Assembly: GCA_021204905.1 (NCBI GenBank)
Contig: JAJPYN010000012.1
Location: 1 to 64,000, forward strand
Direction of reading: 5' to 3'
DNA length: 64,000 nt
From: Prevotella sp.
GTDB lineage: Bacteria > Bacteroidota > Bacteroidia > Bacteroidales > Bacteroidaceae
Below, in pieces: positions 47,001-54,075 of the stretch. The translations under genes and the position numbers were made by a program. Within the stretch, counting starts at the first letter, position 1. The number at the start of each line of letters is the position of its first letter. The notes under the pieces were generated by a model that worked only from the letters and a program-made list of their open reading frames with translations, had not been told where the DNA came from and did not search any database.

Positions 47001-48624
47001 GGACGGCAAGAGCTTCGCGCTGAAATTCAAGAAGAAAGACCTTAACAACATCGTCATTAAGAACAAGGTCGACTCGGCAACGAACATCACCGTACGCGTG
47101 GCGGAGAAAGAGCCGCTCGACGACAAGACTTGGTACAAAAACCTGCAAAGCGCCGCACGCTTTTTGATGATGGTGCGCAGCGTCTCCGTCAGCTACCAGA
47201 ACAACCAGTCGCTGTCGCTGTCGGGCTTCATGCCGATGGTGGGCGACATCCTCGGCGAGAGGAAAACCGACGGCTATCTTGCGCCGGGCTTGGGCTTCGC
47301 GTTCGGCCTCGAGGGTGAGAGTTTCCTCGAAAAAGCGCAAGAAAGAGGTTGGCTCCTTAATGCCGATTCCGTTGCCACGCCCGCGGCCGTTGCTAAGACC
47401 GAGGATTTGCAAATAAAGCTCTCGCTCGAGCCCGTCAGAAACCTTAAAATCGACCTTAACGCCTCGCGCACGATGACCACGGCGAAGAGCATCCAGTACA
47501 TGTACGAAGGCATGCCGACCACCTACACCGGCACGTTCTCGATGACAACGATCTCGCTGCGCAGCGCCTTCGAGGGCATCGGCAACGCCAACAACGGTTA
47601 CCGCAGCAAGTCGTTCGAACGCTTCTGCAACTCGCTCGACGCCTATCAGCAAAGGGTCGAAGCGCAATATGCCGGGGCGGTCTACCCCGAAGGCACGGAG
47701 CTCGCCGGACAACCCTTCGACGCGGAGAAGAACGGCGGCGTGGACAAGTATTCCTCCGACGTGCTCGTGCCCGCCTTCCTCGGCACATACACCGCCAACA
47801 ACTCGTCGCTGCGCCTCTTCCCGCTGCTGAACAAGATTTTGCCCAACTGGTCGATTAAATACACGGGGTTGTCGAAGTTGACATGGTTTAAAAACCGCTT
47901 CAAATCCGTCACCCTCTCGCACGCATACAAATCCGTTTACGCCGTCGGCTCCTACTCGTCCTACTCCACCTTTATGGAATACATGAACGGCCTCGGCTTC
48001 GTCAGCAACGCCGTAACGGGCATGCCCACCCCCAGCTCGATGTACAACATTTCCACTGTCAGCATCAACGAGGCTTTCTCGCCCCTCATCGGCGTCGACG
48101 TAACGTTTTTCAACAACATGACCGCCAAGCTCGAATACAAGCAAACGCGCGTGCTGGCACTGTCCGTAACGTCCGTGCAAATCAACGAAACTATCTCTAA
48201 AGACTGGACCGCCGGCTGGGGCTACAAGATCCAGAACATCGACCTCTTCGGCGGCAAAAACCACAGGAAAGTGAAGACGAAAGGCCGGAACAACGGCGAG
48301 GACGACGACGAGGACAGCGGCGCGAAGGCGAAGCAAAACGCCAACGCGAAAGGGCAACTCAACCACGACCTCAACCTGCGGCTCGACCTGTCCTACCGCA
48401 AGCAGGCCGCCATCTGCCGCGACATCGCCTCAGTAACATCGACGGCCTCGTCGGGCAACAACGCGTTCAAGCTCTCCTTCTCGGCCGAGTACACCCTGTC
48501 GAAGCTCATGACGATGAGTTTCTACTACGACATGCAGAAAAACACGCCGCTGCTGTCGTCAAACTCCTACCCCACCACCACGCAGGATTTCGGCCTGTCG
48601 ATCAAGTTCTCGCTCAAACGCTAA
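41029..48624 (+). CDS. sprA: Type IX secretion translocon SprA (Sov)
   Basis: The outer-membrane pore of the type IX secretion system, among the largest known single-chain beta-barrels (36 strands). This copy has 2531 residues. A signal peptide (about 1-24) is followed by a Pro-rich segment, then the periplasmic and barrel portions with many alternating strands. Family blocks visible include GVRITTQGTAELKFGA near 195, NIIRSSLTP-like YIEFWMLDPF near 1015, the WVNEFRMMDY block near 1525, and a C-terminus ending in a strand, LSIKFSLKR. PorV, encoded 15 kb away here, docks with it. The gene follows ruvA by 18 bp. A weak AT hairpin and tRNA-Gln terminator lie downstream. Confidence 0.96.
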   Translation: MRRRIYLITLAMLVLSIAAFAVSAPTLLPGSQPPPGNRPPERPSAAQTPDNQGDTLPENPHRRVLEQPILAEDDEIPDSLLHPLWKVQRTMPIDASDLSRNAADLRLPQNVEPVIDYNDTTGYYTFGSRMAGTYVQAPLAMTYEEYVKWSEKQLLSRLFREKNAASYENNGKEPFDFTDMHFDLGPAEKIFGPGGVRITTQGTAELKFGATMKNVQNPSLPIKRRKTTSIDFDEKINFNMTGKVGDKVNMGLNYNTDATFDYDAQNMKLKYEGKEDEIIKLVEGGNITFPSNSSLIPGSSALFGIRTDLQFGKLQLQAVVSQKKSSSTSVSSKGGVQLTSFDIDVADYDENRHFFLSHYFREKYDTYMKTIPNVTTGITINRIEIWVTNTSGTTSNTRNIVALTDLGEPSVISNSSLWHGGGALVPSNAANTEYSSMTTTFSAARDIDQTSTVLDAIAGFEGGADYEKLEKARLLTSNEYTLNTSMGYVTLSSALRTDQVLAVAYEYTYGGVTYQVGEFSGDITDVTQALFVKALRNTASTPEQGNWKLMMRNVYNLGGTLQKEKFRLDVKYQNDTTGVYVTYIPETQVKNQMIIKLLGADRLDNNNKTNPNGYFDYVDGYTVHGQYVYFPVAEPFGDALINALVKNGVSRETAESYAFTELYEQTKTSAKQIAEKDKYKLTGQYKGSRDNVISLGTTGAIPQGSVVVTAGGVTLTEGTDYTVDYSAGEVTIINQSIIDAGTTINASVESQSDYAQMRKTMIGLNWEYDFSKDFQMSGTFQHLSEQALTTKVTMGSEPLNNTLWGLNINWKKESQWLTNILNYIPFLHVTQPSQISFQGEFAQLIAGQSHGTQDNASYIDDFENTKTTIDVSTPSSWVLSSVPSMFQESTDKTTLKSGYNRSLLAWYNIDPLFTRRSSSLTPSHIKSDLDQLSNHYVREVYVSELYPNRDQSSYSGATSTLSILNLAYYPNERGPYNFDPNIQYDGTVYNPASHWGGMMRMLDTSDFETANVEYIEFWMLDPFIYTREEGTASQYGGDLYFNLGEVSEDILRDGKKFYESGMPVDGTSSYTTTQWGKIPNQSTVTYAFATSSGSRQLQDVGLNGLTDEEERSFASYQDFLTQIQGKVSAAVWDSIYNDPAGDDYHYFRGSDYDSMEASILRRYKYINNPQGNSPDSDTRSESYDTSYKTTPDAEDINQDYTLNEYENYYQYAVSIRPEDMVVGTNHIVDKRESSVKLRNGNTETATWYQFRIPVDDWDSKTGSISDFTSIRFMRMFMTGFEKPIVLRFGSLDLVRGEWRVYDQTLDGVSGTGTLDVSAVNIEENNDKTPVNYTLPPGIRRDTDPTQPQLVESNEQALALTLTNLSSGESKCVYQNTTLDLRLYKHLQMFVHANALDPNTTGLEDSQLTLFLRLGSDYKNNYYEYEVPLTLTPAGHYDQYSTAGCQAVWPEENMIDIQTSIFTSLKKDRNKAKAQGLASYSTEFSVYDDDNPQNRVAVMGNPSLGEVKVMIIGVRNRSGDTKSGEVWVNEFRMMDYDNSGGWAAQGNLNVQLSDLGTVNAQGRYVSQGYGGLEDGIASRAEDDESTYSVTAQLELGKFFPDKANVSIPFYYSITNERSKPKYNPMDTDMLLDDALESAGSKAERDSIKNIAITNTRTTNLSFSGVHVGIMNKKHPTPIDPNNFTLSFSRQNTYTTGETTVYEKEFSWQGVLDYSWTPVYKALEPWKKSKSKSKWMDMLKQFSLNWLPQNISFSSDINRTYYELQERDMEATDDYQLPVSFSSEFLWNRDFSIRWDITKSIHMNFSSATHAEIEEPYTPVNKDLYADSYSAWKDSIWTSIKNLGTPLDYQQNFSLSFSSPLDRLPILDWTKFDASYKSDYAWVRGSELEDGTSLGHTISNSRTINANGSLNLEKLYNHFPFLKAANDRFKKDPPKSARGAQNNRRERNAQAQKDALPKNKKAFEKVVTLMPDTTIMINHARKTKRIDVTARTEDGKSFALKFKKKDLNNIVIKNKVDSATNITVRVAEKEPLDDKTWYKNLQSAARFLMMVRSVSVSYQNNQSLSLSGFMPMVGDILGERKTDGYLAPGLGFAFGLEGESFLEKAQERGWLLNADSVATPAAVAKTEDLQIKLSLEPVRNLKIDLNASRTMTTAKSIQYMYEGMPTTYTGTFSMTTISLRSAFEGIGNANNGYRSKSFERFCNSLDAYQQRVEAQYAGAVYPEGTELAGQPFDAEKNGGVDKYSSDVLVPAFLGTYTANNSSLRLFPLLNKILPNWSIKYTGLSKLTWFKNRFKSVTLSHAYKSVYAVGSYSSYSTFMEYMNGLGFVSNAVTGMPTPSSMYNISTVSINEAFSPLIGVDVTFFNNMTAKLEYKQTRVLALSVTSVQINETISKDWTAGWGYKIQNIDLFGGKNHRKVKTKGRNNGEDDDEDSGAKAKQNANAKGQLNHDLNLRLDLSYRKQAAICRDIASVTSTASSGNNAFKLSFSAEYTLSKLMTMSFYYDMQKNTPLLSSNSYPTTTQDFGLSIKFSLKR

Positions 48625-48681
48625 GCTTTTTTGAAAGAGGTTTTCTTAAAAGGCAAAAAGAATTTTTTAAGACAAAAAGAA

Positions 48682-48714
48682 AAGCTAAGCACCTGAAAAT
48701 CAAATACTTAGCTT
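48682..48714 (-). terminator. Terminator of tRNA-Gln
   Basis: AAGCTAAG (48682-48689) and CTTAGCTT (48707-48714) form an 8-bp perfect stem; read on the minus strand it is followed by TTCTTTTTGTC. The stem could also slow plus-strand transcripts arriving from sprA. Confidence 0.8.
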
Positions 48715-48723
48715 GTTAGTTTG

Positions 48724-48794
48724 TTGGACTATCCGGATTCGAACCGAATCAAACAGAACCAAAACCTGTTGTGCTACCATTACACCATAGTCCA
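48724..48794 (-). tRNA. tRNA-Gln (TTG)
   Basis: Cloverleaf on the minus strand: acceptor TGGACTA/TAGTCCA, anticodon arm ACAGG/TCTGT around the loop TTTTGGT with anticodon TTG, and T arm with GTTCGAATC. The discriminator is A; CCA is not encoded. Confidence 0.97.
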
Positions 48795-48817
48795 ATCGTT
48801 GTAACTACTCCTCGCTG

Positions 48818-48849
48818 CAAAAGTAATTGTTTTCCCGCTGACAGCCAAA
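48818..48849 (-). promoter_or_regulatory. tRNA-Gln promoter
   Basis: On the minus strand TTTG (48846-48849), 20 bp, then TACTTTTG (48818-48825), a perfect consensus. The -33 element directly abuts the tyrS stop codon. Confidence 0.85.
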
Positions 48850-50151
48850 TTATTTCGCCGTTAAGAGGAAATAGCGCTTCTTGCCTTGCTGCACAAGCAG
48901 ATAGCGGTTGTCGATGAGGTCGCCGGTGTTGAGCTCGCGGTCGAAAGCGGCAAGCTTCTCCTTGTTCACGCTCACGCCGCCGCCCTGCGTCAGTTTGCGC
49001 ATCTCGCCGCGCGAAGGGAAGATCGGCGCAGCATCGACGCAGAGGTCCACAGCCTTCACGCCGGCCTCGAACAAGCTGCGGTCGACATCGTAGTGCGGCA
49101 CGCCGTCGAACACGTCAAGCAGCGTCCGCTCGTCCAACTTCAAAAGCGACTCCTTCGTGGCCTTACCGAAAAGGATGTTGCTGGCCTCGATCGCCGTTTT
49201 TAAATCCTCTTCGGAATGCACCATCGTCGTTACTTCTTCGGCCAAGCGTTTCTGCAAAATCCGCCGGCCCGGGTCAGCATTATGCTCCTCAGTAAGGCCG
49301 TCGATTGTCGCCTTATCGAGGTCGGTGAAAATCTTGATATACCGCGCGGCATCGTCGTCGGAAACATTCAGCCAGAACTGGTAGAAAGCGTAGGGCGTGG
49401 TGCGGTTGCGGTCGAGCCACACGTTGCCGCTCTCGGTCTTGCCGAACTTCTTGCCGTCGGCCTTCGTAATCAGCGGGCAGGTCAGCGCAAACGCCTCGCA
49501 GTCGGCGCCCAGCGTGCGGCGGATGAGCTCCGTGCCTGTGGTCATATTGCCCCATTGGTCGTTGCCGCCGAGCTGCAGCGTTACGCCGTGCTTTTCGTAA
49601 AGATGCAGGAAATCGTAGCCTTGCAGAAGCTGGTAAGTGAATTCCGTGAAAGAGAGGCCGTCGCGCGCCGTACCGTTAAGCCGCTGCTGCACGCTCTCCT
49701 TCGCCATCATGTAGTTGACGGTGATGTGCTTGCCGACGGTGCGCGCGAAATCGAGGAAGGTGAAATCCTTCATCCAGTCGTAGTTGTTCACCAGCTCGGC
49801 CTTGTTCTTGTCTTTGCTGTCGAAATCGAGGAACTTTGACACCTGCCGTTTAATCGCCTCTTGGTTGTGGTAAAGCGTGTCGCTGTCGAGCAGGTTGCGC
49901 TCCTGGCTCTTGCCCGACGGATCGCCGATCATGCCCGTGGCGCCGCCGACAAGCAGATAGGGCTTGTGGCCGCAGCGTTGCAGATGGCGCAGCATCATGA
50001 TGCCGCAGAGATGGCCGATGTGCAGGGAGTCCGCCGTGGGGTCCGTGCCGAGGTAAGCCGACCTGACGCCTTTCAAAAGATGCTCCTCAGTGCCGGGCAT
50101 AATCTGCGCGAGCATGCCCCGCCATTTAAGCTCTTCAACAAAATTTTTCAT
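48850..50151 (-). CDS. tyrS: Tyrosine-tRNA ligase
   Basis: Class I synthetase of 433 residues. The start [13 protein letters not shown] (ATG at 50151) is preferred; the frame is open further upstream into yidD and beyond, but family alignment starts here. [10 protein letters not shown] (about 41-50) is the HIGH motif, GNDQWGN binds tyrosine, and [14 protein letters not shown] replaces KMSKS (KFGKT, as in most bacteria). The S4-like domain is at the C-terminus (from about 365). It lies 38 bp after yidD on the same strand. Confidence 0.97.
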   Translation of the reverse strand: MKNFVEELKWRGMLAQIMPGTEEHLLKGVRSAYLGTDPTADSLHIGHLCGIMMLRHLQRCGHKPYLLVGGATGMIGDPSGKSQERNLLDSDTLYHNQEAIKRQVSKFLDFDSKDKNKAELVNNYDWMKDFTFLDFARTVGKHITVNYMMAKESVQQRLNGTARDGLSFTEFTYQLLQGYDFLHLYEKHGVTLQLGGNDQWGNMTTGTELIRRTLGADCEAFALTCPLITKADGKKFGKTESGNVWLDRNRTTPYAFYQFWLNVSDDDAARYIKIFTDLDKATIDGLTEEHNADPGRRILQKRLAEEVTTMVHSEEDLKTAIEASNILFGKATKESLLKLDERTLLDVFDGVPHYDVDRSLFEAGVKAVDLCVDAAPIFPSRGEMRKLTQGGGVSVNKEKLAAFDRELNTGDLIDNRYLLVQQGKKRYFLLTAK

Positions 50152-50189
50152 ATCCTTTTTTGTATGTTTATTCAATTTAAAACCGCCTT

Positions 50190-50441
50190 TCAAGGTACGG
50201 GGTCGAAGCCCGAGCCGCCCCACGGATGGCAACGCAAGATGCGTTTTATCGCGAGCCACAGGCCTTTCGCCGGCCCGTATTTCGTGATGGCCTCGACAGC
50301 GTATTCCGAGCAGGTGGGCGTGAAGCGGCAGGTCGGCGGCGTGAACGGACTGATGCAACGCCGGTAGAAGCGCACGGGCAGGAGGACGATCCACGTCAGG
50401 CCTTGCCTTATTGCGCCGCGACATTTTCCGCGATCCGCCAT
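50190..50441 (-). CDS. yidD: Membrane protein insertion efficiency factor YidD
   Basis: Short peripheral membrane protein that aids YidC-dependent insertion; 83 residues from the ATG at 50441. It shows the family blocks [27 protein letters not shown] (given as separate runs, about 23-49) and [16 protein letters not shown] (68-83), with the conserved Cys residues. The start lies inside rnpA, so the two genes overlap by 34 bp, a frequent rnpA-yidD arrangement. No rpmH precedes them here. Confidence 0.93.
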   Translation of the reverse strand: MADRGKCRGAIRQGLTWIVLLPVRFYRRCISPFTPPTCRFTPTCSEYAVEAITKYGPAKGLWLAIKRILRCHPWGGSGFDPVP

Positions 50442-50806
50442 AACAATTTGTCCATTTTTTCGCTCACCTCGCGCGATGAGACGATGTCTTTGCCAATCCA
50501 AAGGAAGGCCACGAGCAACTGCCTATCTGCCTGATTTTCAACCGTTTGCAACAACGAAAATTTCTTGTGGCGGTAGGCCTCGCGCAACTGGCGTTTGATG
50601 CGGTTGCGGTCGACGGCGCGCTTGAACAACCGTTTGGGCACGCTCACCATCATCTTCACGCCGGGCTCATCAGCCTTTCTTATTTGCAACTGGAATACCG
50701 CGCGCAGAGGGTAGACCACGGCGGCATGGTTTTGCCCGGCGAAGAGCTGCTCCACCTCGTTGCGACGGCATATCCGCTCCTCCTTTGTCAGCACGAACGT
50801 CGGCAT
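50408..50806 (-). CDS. rnpA: Ribonuclease P protein component
   Basis: Protein subunit that helps the catalytic RNA process pre-tRNA 5' leaders; 132 residues, with [10 protein letters not shown] at the start and the RNA-binding [13 protein letters not shown] motif (about 68-80). It follows hemD by 16 bp and overlaps yidD. In many bacteria rnpA pairs with rpmH and dnaA; in Bacteroidota the hemD-rnpA-yidD order found here is usual. Confidence 0.95.
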   Translation of the reverse strand: MPTFVLTKEERICRRNEVEQLFAGQNHAAVVYPLRAVFQLQIRKADEPGVKMMVSVPKRLFKRAVDRNRIKRQLREAYRHKKFSLLQTVENQADRQLLVAFLWIGKDIVSSREVSEKMDKLLWRIAENVAAQ

Positions 50807-50822
50807 GGCGGCTTGGGGAAAA

Positions 50823-51581
50823 CTAAACGCTGTGGAGGGCTTTCAGATAGGCGGCCAGCGCGCTGGTCATCGACGGGTGCTGCTTCGACGGCGCACTGAA
50901 ATCCAAGCGCCACCCTTCCTGCGTAACCGTCTTCGCCGTGGCGTTGCCGAACGCGCCGATGCGGATGTCGCCTTGCTCGAAATCGGGGAAATTTTTCTTC
51001 AACGCCTTCACGCCGGTGGGACTGAAAAAGAGCAGCATGTCGTAGTTGAAATTCTCTTTCTCCTCCGGCGAGAAATCGTTGCTGACAGTACTGTACATTG
51101 TGCATTCGCGATGGCTCACGCCGCACTTGTCGAGCAGCGTGGTGATGTCGCCGTTGTGTACCGAGCTGAGCGGCACGAGGAACTTCTCGCCTTTGTGCTT
51201 CGCCACAACGGGGATCAGGTCGTCCACCTTGCCCGTCGTGCCGAAAAAGACCCTGCGCTTGCGGTACTGCACGTACTTCTGGATGTAGAGCGCGATGGTC
51301 TCTATCGGGCAGAAATACTTCATCGTCTCGGGGATCGTTACACGCATCTCCTTGGCCAGCGTGAAATAGTTGTCGATGGAATGGCGCGACGTGAAAATCA
51401 CGGCGGTGTAGTCGAGCAGGTTGATGCGCTGCTGCCGGAAATCCTTCGCCGTAACGCCTTCCACCTTGAAGAAAGGCCTGAACACGCACTTCACGCCGTA
51501 AGTCTTCTCGATATCGAAATACGGGGATTTAGACGTTGCCGGGCGCGGCTGCGACACCAAAATCTTTTTAACCTTTGCCAT
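50823..51581 (-). CDS. hemD: Uroporphyrinogen-III synthase family protein
   Basis: Cyclises hydroxymethylbilane to uroporphyrinogen III in tetrapyrrole biosynthesis. It is 252 residues in two alpha/beta halves: KILVSQPRP at the N-terminus, FTSRHSIDNYF (about 63-73), LLFFSPTGVKALKKNF (about 186-201) and IGAFGNATAKTV (about 210-221), which are the usual weakly conserved landmarks. Sequence identity in this family is low by nature, so the assignment rests on pattern and on the neighbouring DUF4271 and rnpA genes. It starts 3 bp after the DUF4271 stop. Confidence 0.88.
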   Translation of the reverse strand: MAKVKKILVSQPRPATSKSPYFDIEKTYGVKCVFRPFFKVEGVTAKDFRQQRINLLDYTAVIFTSRHSIDNYFTLAKEMRVTIPETMKYFCPIETIALYIQKYVQYRKRRVFFGTTGKVDDLIPVVAKHKGEKFLVPLSSVHNGDITTLLDKCGVSHRECTMYSTVSNDFSPEEKENFNYDMLLFFSPTGVKALKKNFPDFEQGDIRIGAFGNATAKTVTQEGWRLDFSAPSKQHPSMTSALAAYLKALHSV

Positions 51582-51584
51582 CTC

Positions 51585-52643
51585 TTACCAAAAATCGCCG
51601 CTCTGTCCGCCGAGGAGAGCTAACGCGCTCCAAATCAAAAAGAACGGTACTATTTCGAGGGTGCAAAGGTACGCTAAAAATCCCGAAATGCTGCCTTTTC
51701 GAGCGAAAAAGATTTGTCCGGCCTTGTAAATTGCCAGCAAACGGAACAGGGCGAAGACGCCGAGTACATAAGCCAGCACGCTGCGCCAAGCCGTGTCGTA
51801 GCAGATGCTGACGACGACCGCGGGCAGGAGAAACAACCCTTCGCACGCAAGCAGGAAACCCTTCGCACCGGCATAACGCTTCGTGCGCTCCGGCCCGAAA
51901 AATGTCCAGCCGACCGATTGTTGCAAGCCCGCCTTAACCAAAAGAAAAACGATGACGCCCGCGGCGAGCAAACCGATGAGGCGGTAGCTGCCGACGGCGA
52001 ATGCGCCGCTGACGGTTTTGTCGATGTAAACAAACAGCAGGAACGCGTAGAACAGGCAGGTCTCGAACGTGAGGAACCACAGGCTCGGCAGGGCGGCACT
52101 CGCGCCGTCATCGTCGTCCGAACGGCGTTTGCTGCGGAAGAAATTCTTTGCTCTGACAGCGAGGTATCTCCTCGCCTCGACCACCGCCGGAAGGGTCAGC
52201 AGGAAGCAGACGATGAGCGCCGCAACGAGGCCGTTGTCAGTGGCAAGCGACATCGCCGGGATGCCTTGCGAGCCTTGCACTTCGGGCACGCTGTCGACAG
52301 GCACAACCGCCGCTTCGGTGAAGAAATTCTTTTTGTAAAACAGTGAGGTGTCAACGGGCGCTGCCTCCTTTATGTTACTGATGATTGGCAGCGACAACGA
52401 GTCGAAATTCGCAGCAAGCGTGTCGGGCGAAGCAATAAAGGTGTCGGCAACGTTGTCAATGGTTTTGTTAACAACCTTATCAAAATTTTTACCGGCAGGT
52501 TTATCAACAACCTTACCCCCAAATTTGTCAACGGCCTTCCCGCCAACCTGCGCGGAGGGTTCTTCAACGGGCGGCGCGGGAGTGTCAACAACAAGCCCGG
52601 CAGTGTCCGGAAAGGCGATTGCTATGCTGTCCGCCCGCCACAT
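51585..52643 (-). CDS. DUF4271 membrane protein
   Basis: A 352-residue integral membrane protein characteristic of Bacteroidales and encoded next to hemD. An N-terminal hydrophilic region (about 1-130) contains repeated short K-VDK/NK-type units (about 33-66). About six or seven membrane segments follow (near 140, 195, 222, 270, 300 and 330). Function is unknown; the constant link to hemD and rnpA is the only hint. It starts 3 bp after the metK stop. Confidence 0.85.
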   Translation of the reverse strand: MWRADSIAIAFPDTAGLVVDTPAPPVEEPSAQVGGKAVDKFGGKVVDKPAGKNFDKVVNKTIDNVADTFIASPDTLAANFDSLSLPIISNIKEAAPVDTSLFYKKNFFTEAAVVPVDSVPEVQGSQGIPAMSLATDNGLVAALIVCFLLTLPAVVEARRYLAVRAKNFFRSKRRSDDDDGASAALPSLWFLTFETCLFYAFLLFVYIDKTVSGAFAVGSYRLIGLLAAGVIVFLLVKAGLQQSVGWTFFGPERTKRYAGAKGFLLACEGLFLLPAVVVSICYDTAWRSVLAYVLGVFALFRLLAIYKAGQIFFARKGSISGFLAYLCTLEIVPFFLIWSALALLGGQSGDFW

Positions 52644-52646
52644 CGT

Positions 52647-53927
52647 TTACAGCGAAAACGCCTGCCGCAGTTTGTCAACAAGGTCGAGCTTCTCCCACGT
52701 GAACAGCTCCACGTCGATAGTGCGCTCCTCGTGGTACAAACTCGTAAACGTTTTCTTGACCGTCTCGTTCCGTCTGCCCATATGCCCGTAGGCGGCGGTC
52801 TCGAGGTACATCGGCTGCCGGAGCTTCAACTGCCTCTCAATCGCGTTCGGACGAAAGTCGAACATCAGCCGTATCTTGTCGGCGATGGCGCTGTCGGGCA
52901 TTGTTACGTGCTTCCTGCCGTAGGTATTGACATACACGCTGACGGGTTCCGCCACGCCGATGGCATACGCCAGTTGCACGAGCACCTCGTCCGCCACGCC
53001 CGCCGCCACAAGGTTCTTCGCGATGTAACGTGCGAAATATGCTGCGGAGCGGTCCACCTTCGACGGGTCTTTGCCGGAGAACGCGCCGCCGCCGTGCGCA
53101 CCCTTGCCGCCGTAGGTGTCGACGATAATCTTCCTGCCCGTGAGCCCCGTGTCGCCGTCGGGACCGCCGATAACGAATTTCCCCGTCGGATTGACGTGAT
53201 AGATTATGTCGTCGCCGAACAGCGCCAGCACCTTCTCGTCGCACTTCGCTTTCACGCGGGGGATAAGGATGTTCAGCACATCGCGCTCTATCCGCGCTCT
53301 CATCCGCTCGTCCGCCTCGCTCTGACTAATGTCGTCAGCCCGAACAAACTCGTCGTGCTGCGTGCTGACAACGATGGTGTGGATCTTCTCCGGCACGCCC
53401 TCGTCGCTGTATTGCACCGTAACTTGGCTCTTCGCGTCGGGACGGAGGTAGGTCATCTGCGTGCCTTCGGAGCGGATAAGCGCCAGTTCGTGTACGATGA
53501 GATGCGCCAGTTCGAGGCAGACGGGCATATAGTTTGCCGTCTCGTTGGTGGCGTATCCGAACATCATCCCCTGGTCGCCGGCGCCCTGCTCCTCAGGCTT
53601 GGACCGTTTGACGCCGCGGCAGATATCGCCGCTCTGCTCGTGGATGGCGGTGAGCACGCCGCAGGAGTCGCCGTCGAAGTTATATTCCGATTTGGTGTAA
53701 CCTATCTTCTTTATTGTCTTGCGGGCGACGGTCTGCAGGTCGATGTACGCCTCCGATGTTACCTCGCCCATTATCACCACCTGCCCCGTGGTGCAGAACG
53801 TCTCGATGGCGCAGTGTGCCTGAGGGTCGTAGGCAAGGAACTGGTCGAGTAACGCATCGGAAATCTGGTCGCTCACTTTGTCGGGATGACCTTGCGAGAC
53901 CGACTCTGATGAAAACAGATATGACAT
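52647..53927 (-). CDS. metK: S-adenosylmethionine synthetase
   Basis: Makes S-adenosylmethionine from methionine and ATP. It is 426 residues from the ATG at 53927 (MSYLFSSESV); an upstream Met would add nine residues not found in the family. GHPDKVSDQISDALLD (about 12-27), GAGDQGMMFGYA (about 123-134) and GGGAFSGKDPSKVDRSAAY (about 280-298) are the ATP, methionine and phosphate signatures. It appears to head the metK-DUF4271-hemD-rnpA-yidD-tyrS unit, with gaps of only 3, 3 and 16 bp. I did not find a TAnnTTTG promoter or a SAM riboswitch upstream. Confidence 0.98.
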   Translation of the reverse strand: MSYLFSSESVSQGHPDKVSDQISDALLDQFLAYDPQAHCAIETFCTTGQVVIMGEVTSEAYIDLQTVARKTIKKIGYTKSEYNFDGDSCGVLTAIHEQSGDICRGVKRSKPEEQGAGDQGMMFGYATNETANYMPVCLELAHLIVHELALIRSEGTQMTYLRPDAKSQVTVQYSDEGVPEKIHTIVVSTQHDEFVRADDISQSEADERMRARIERDVLNILIPRVKAKCDEKVLALFGDDIIYHVNPTGKFVIGGPDGDTGLTGRKIIVDTYGGKGAHGGGAFSGKDPSKVDRSAAYFARYIAKNLVAAGVADEVLVQLAYAIGVAEPVSVYVNTYGRKHVTMPDSAIADKIRLMFDFRPNAIERQLKLRQPMYLETAAYGHMGRRNETVKKTFTSLYHEERTIDVELFTWEKLDLVDKLRQAFSL

Positions 53928-54049
53928 TTTTTGAATTATAAAATTAAACGGCAAGCGACCGGATTTAAGATTGAAAAATCATTATCTTAGTCGCTACTAT
54001 AACACTAACTAACCTTGCGGTAGGACGAGCAGCTATAAGGGTTCGGTTC

Positions 54050-54075
54050 GTTTCAATCTTCCGTTTCAATCTTCC
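54050..54075. repeat. 13-bp tandem duplication at the M16 protease stop
   Basis: Two abutting copies of gtttcaatcttcc (54050-54062 and 54063-54075) and the start of a third. The stop codon of the M16 gene lies in the second copy. Confidence 0.85.

Noticed and set aside
53928..54065. A SAM riboswitch upstream of metK
   Set aside because: I could not find the conserved pairing blocks of a SAM riboswitch in this 138-bp gap.
54050..54075. A possible CRISPR remnant (gtttcaatcttcc resembles some CRISPR repeat ends)
   Set aside because: The two copies abut each other without spacers and overlap a coding end; no cas gene is present.
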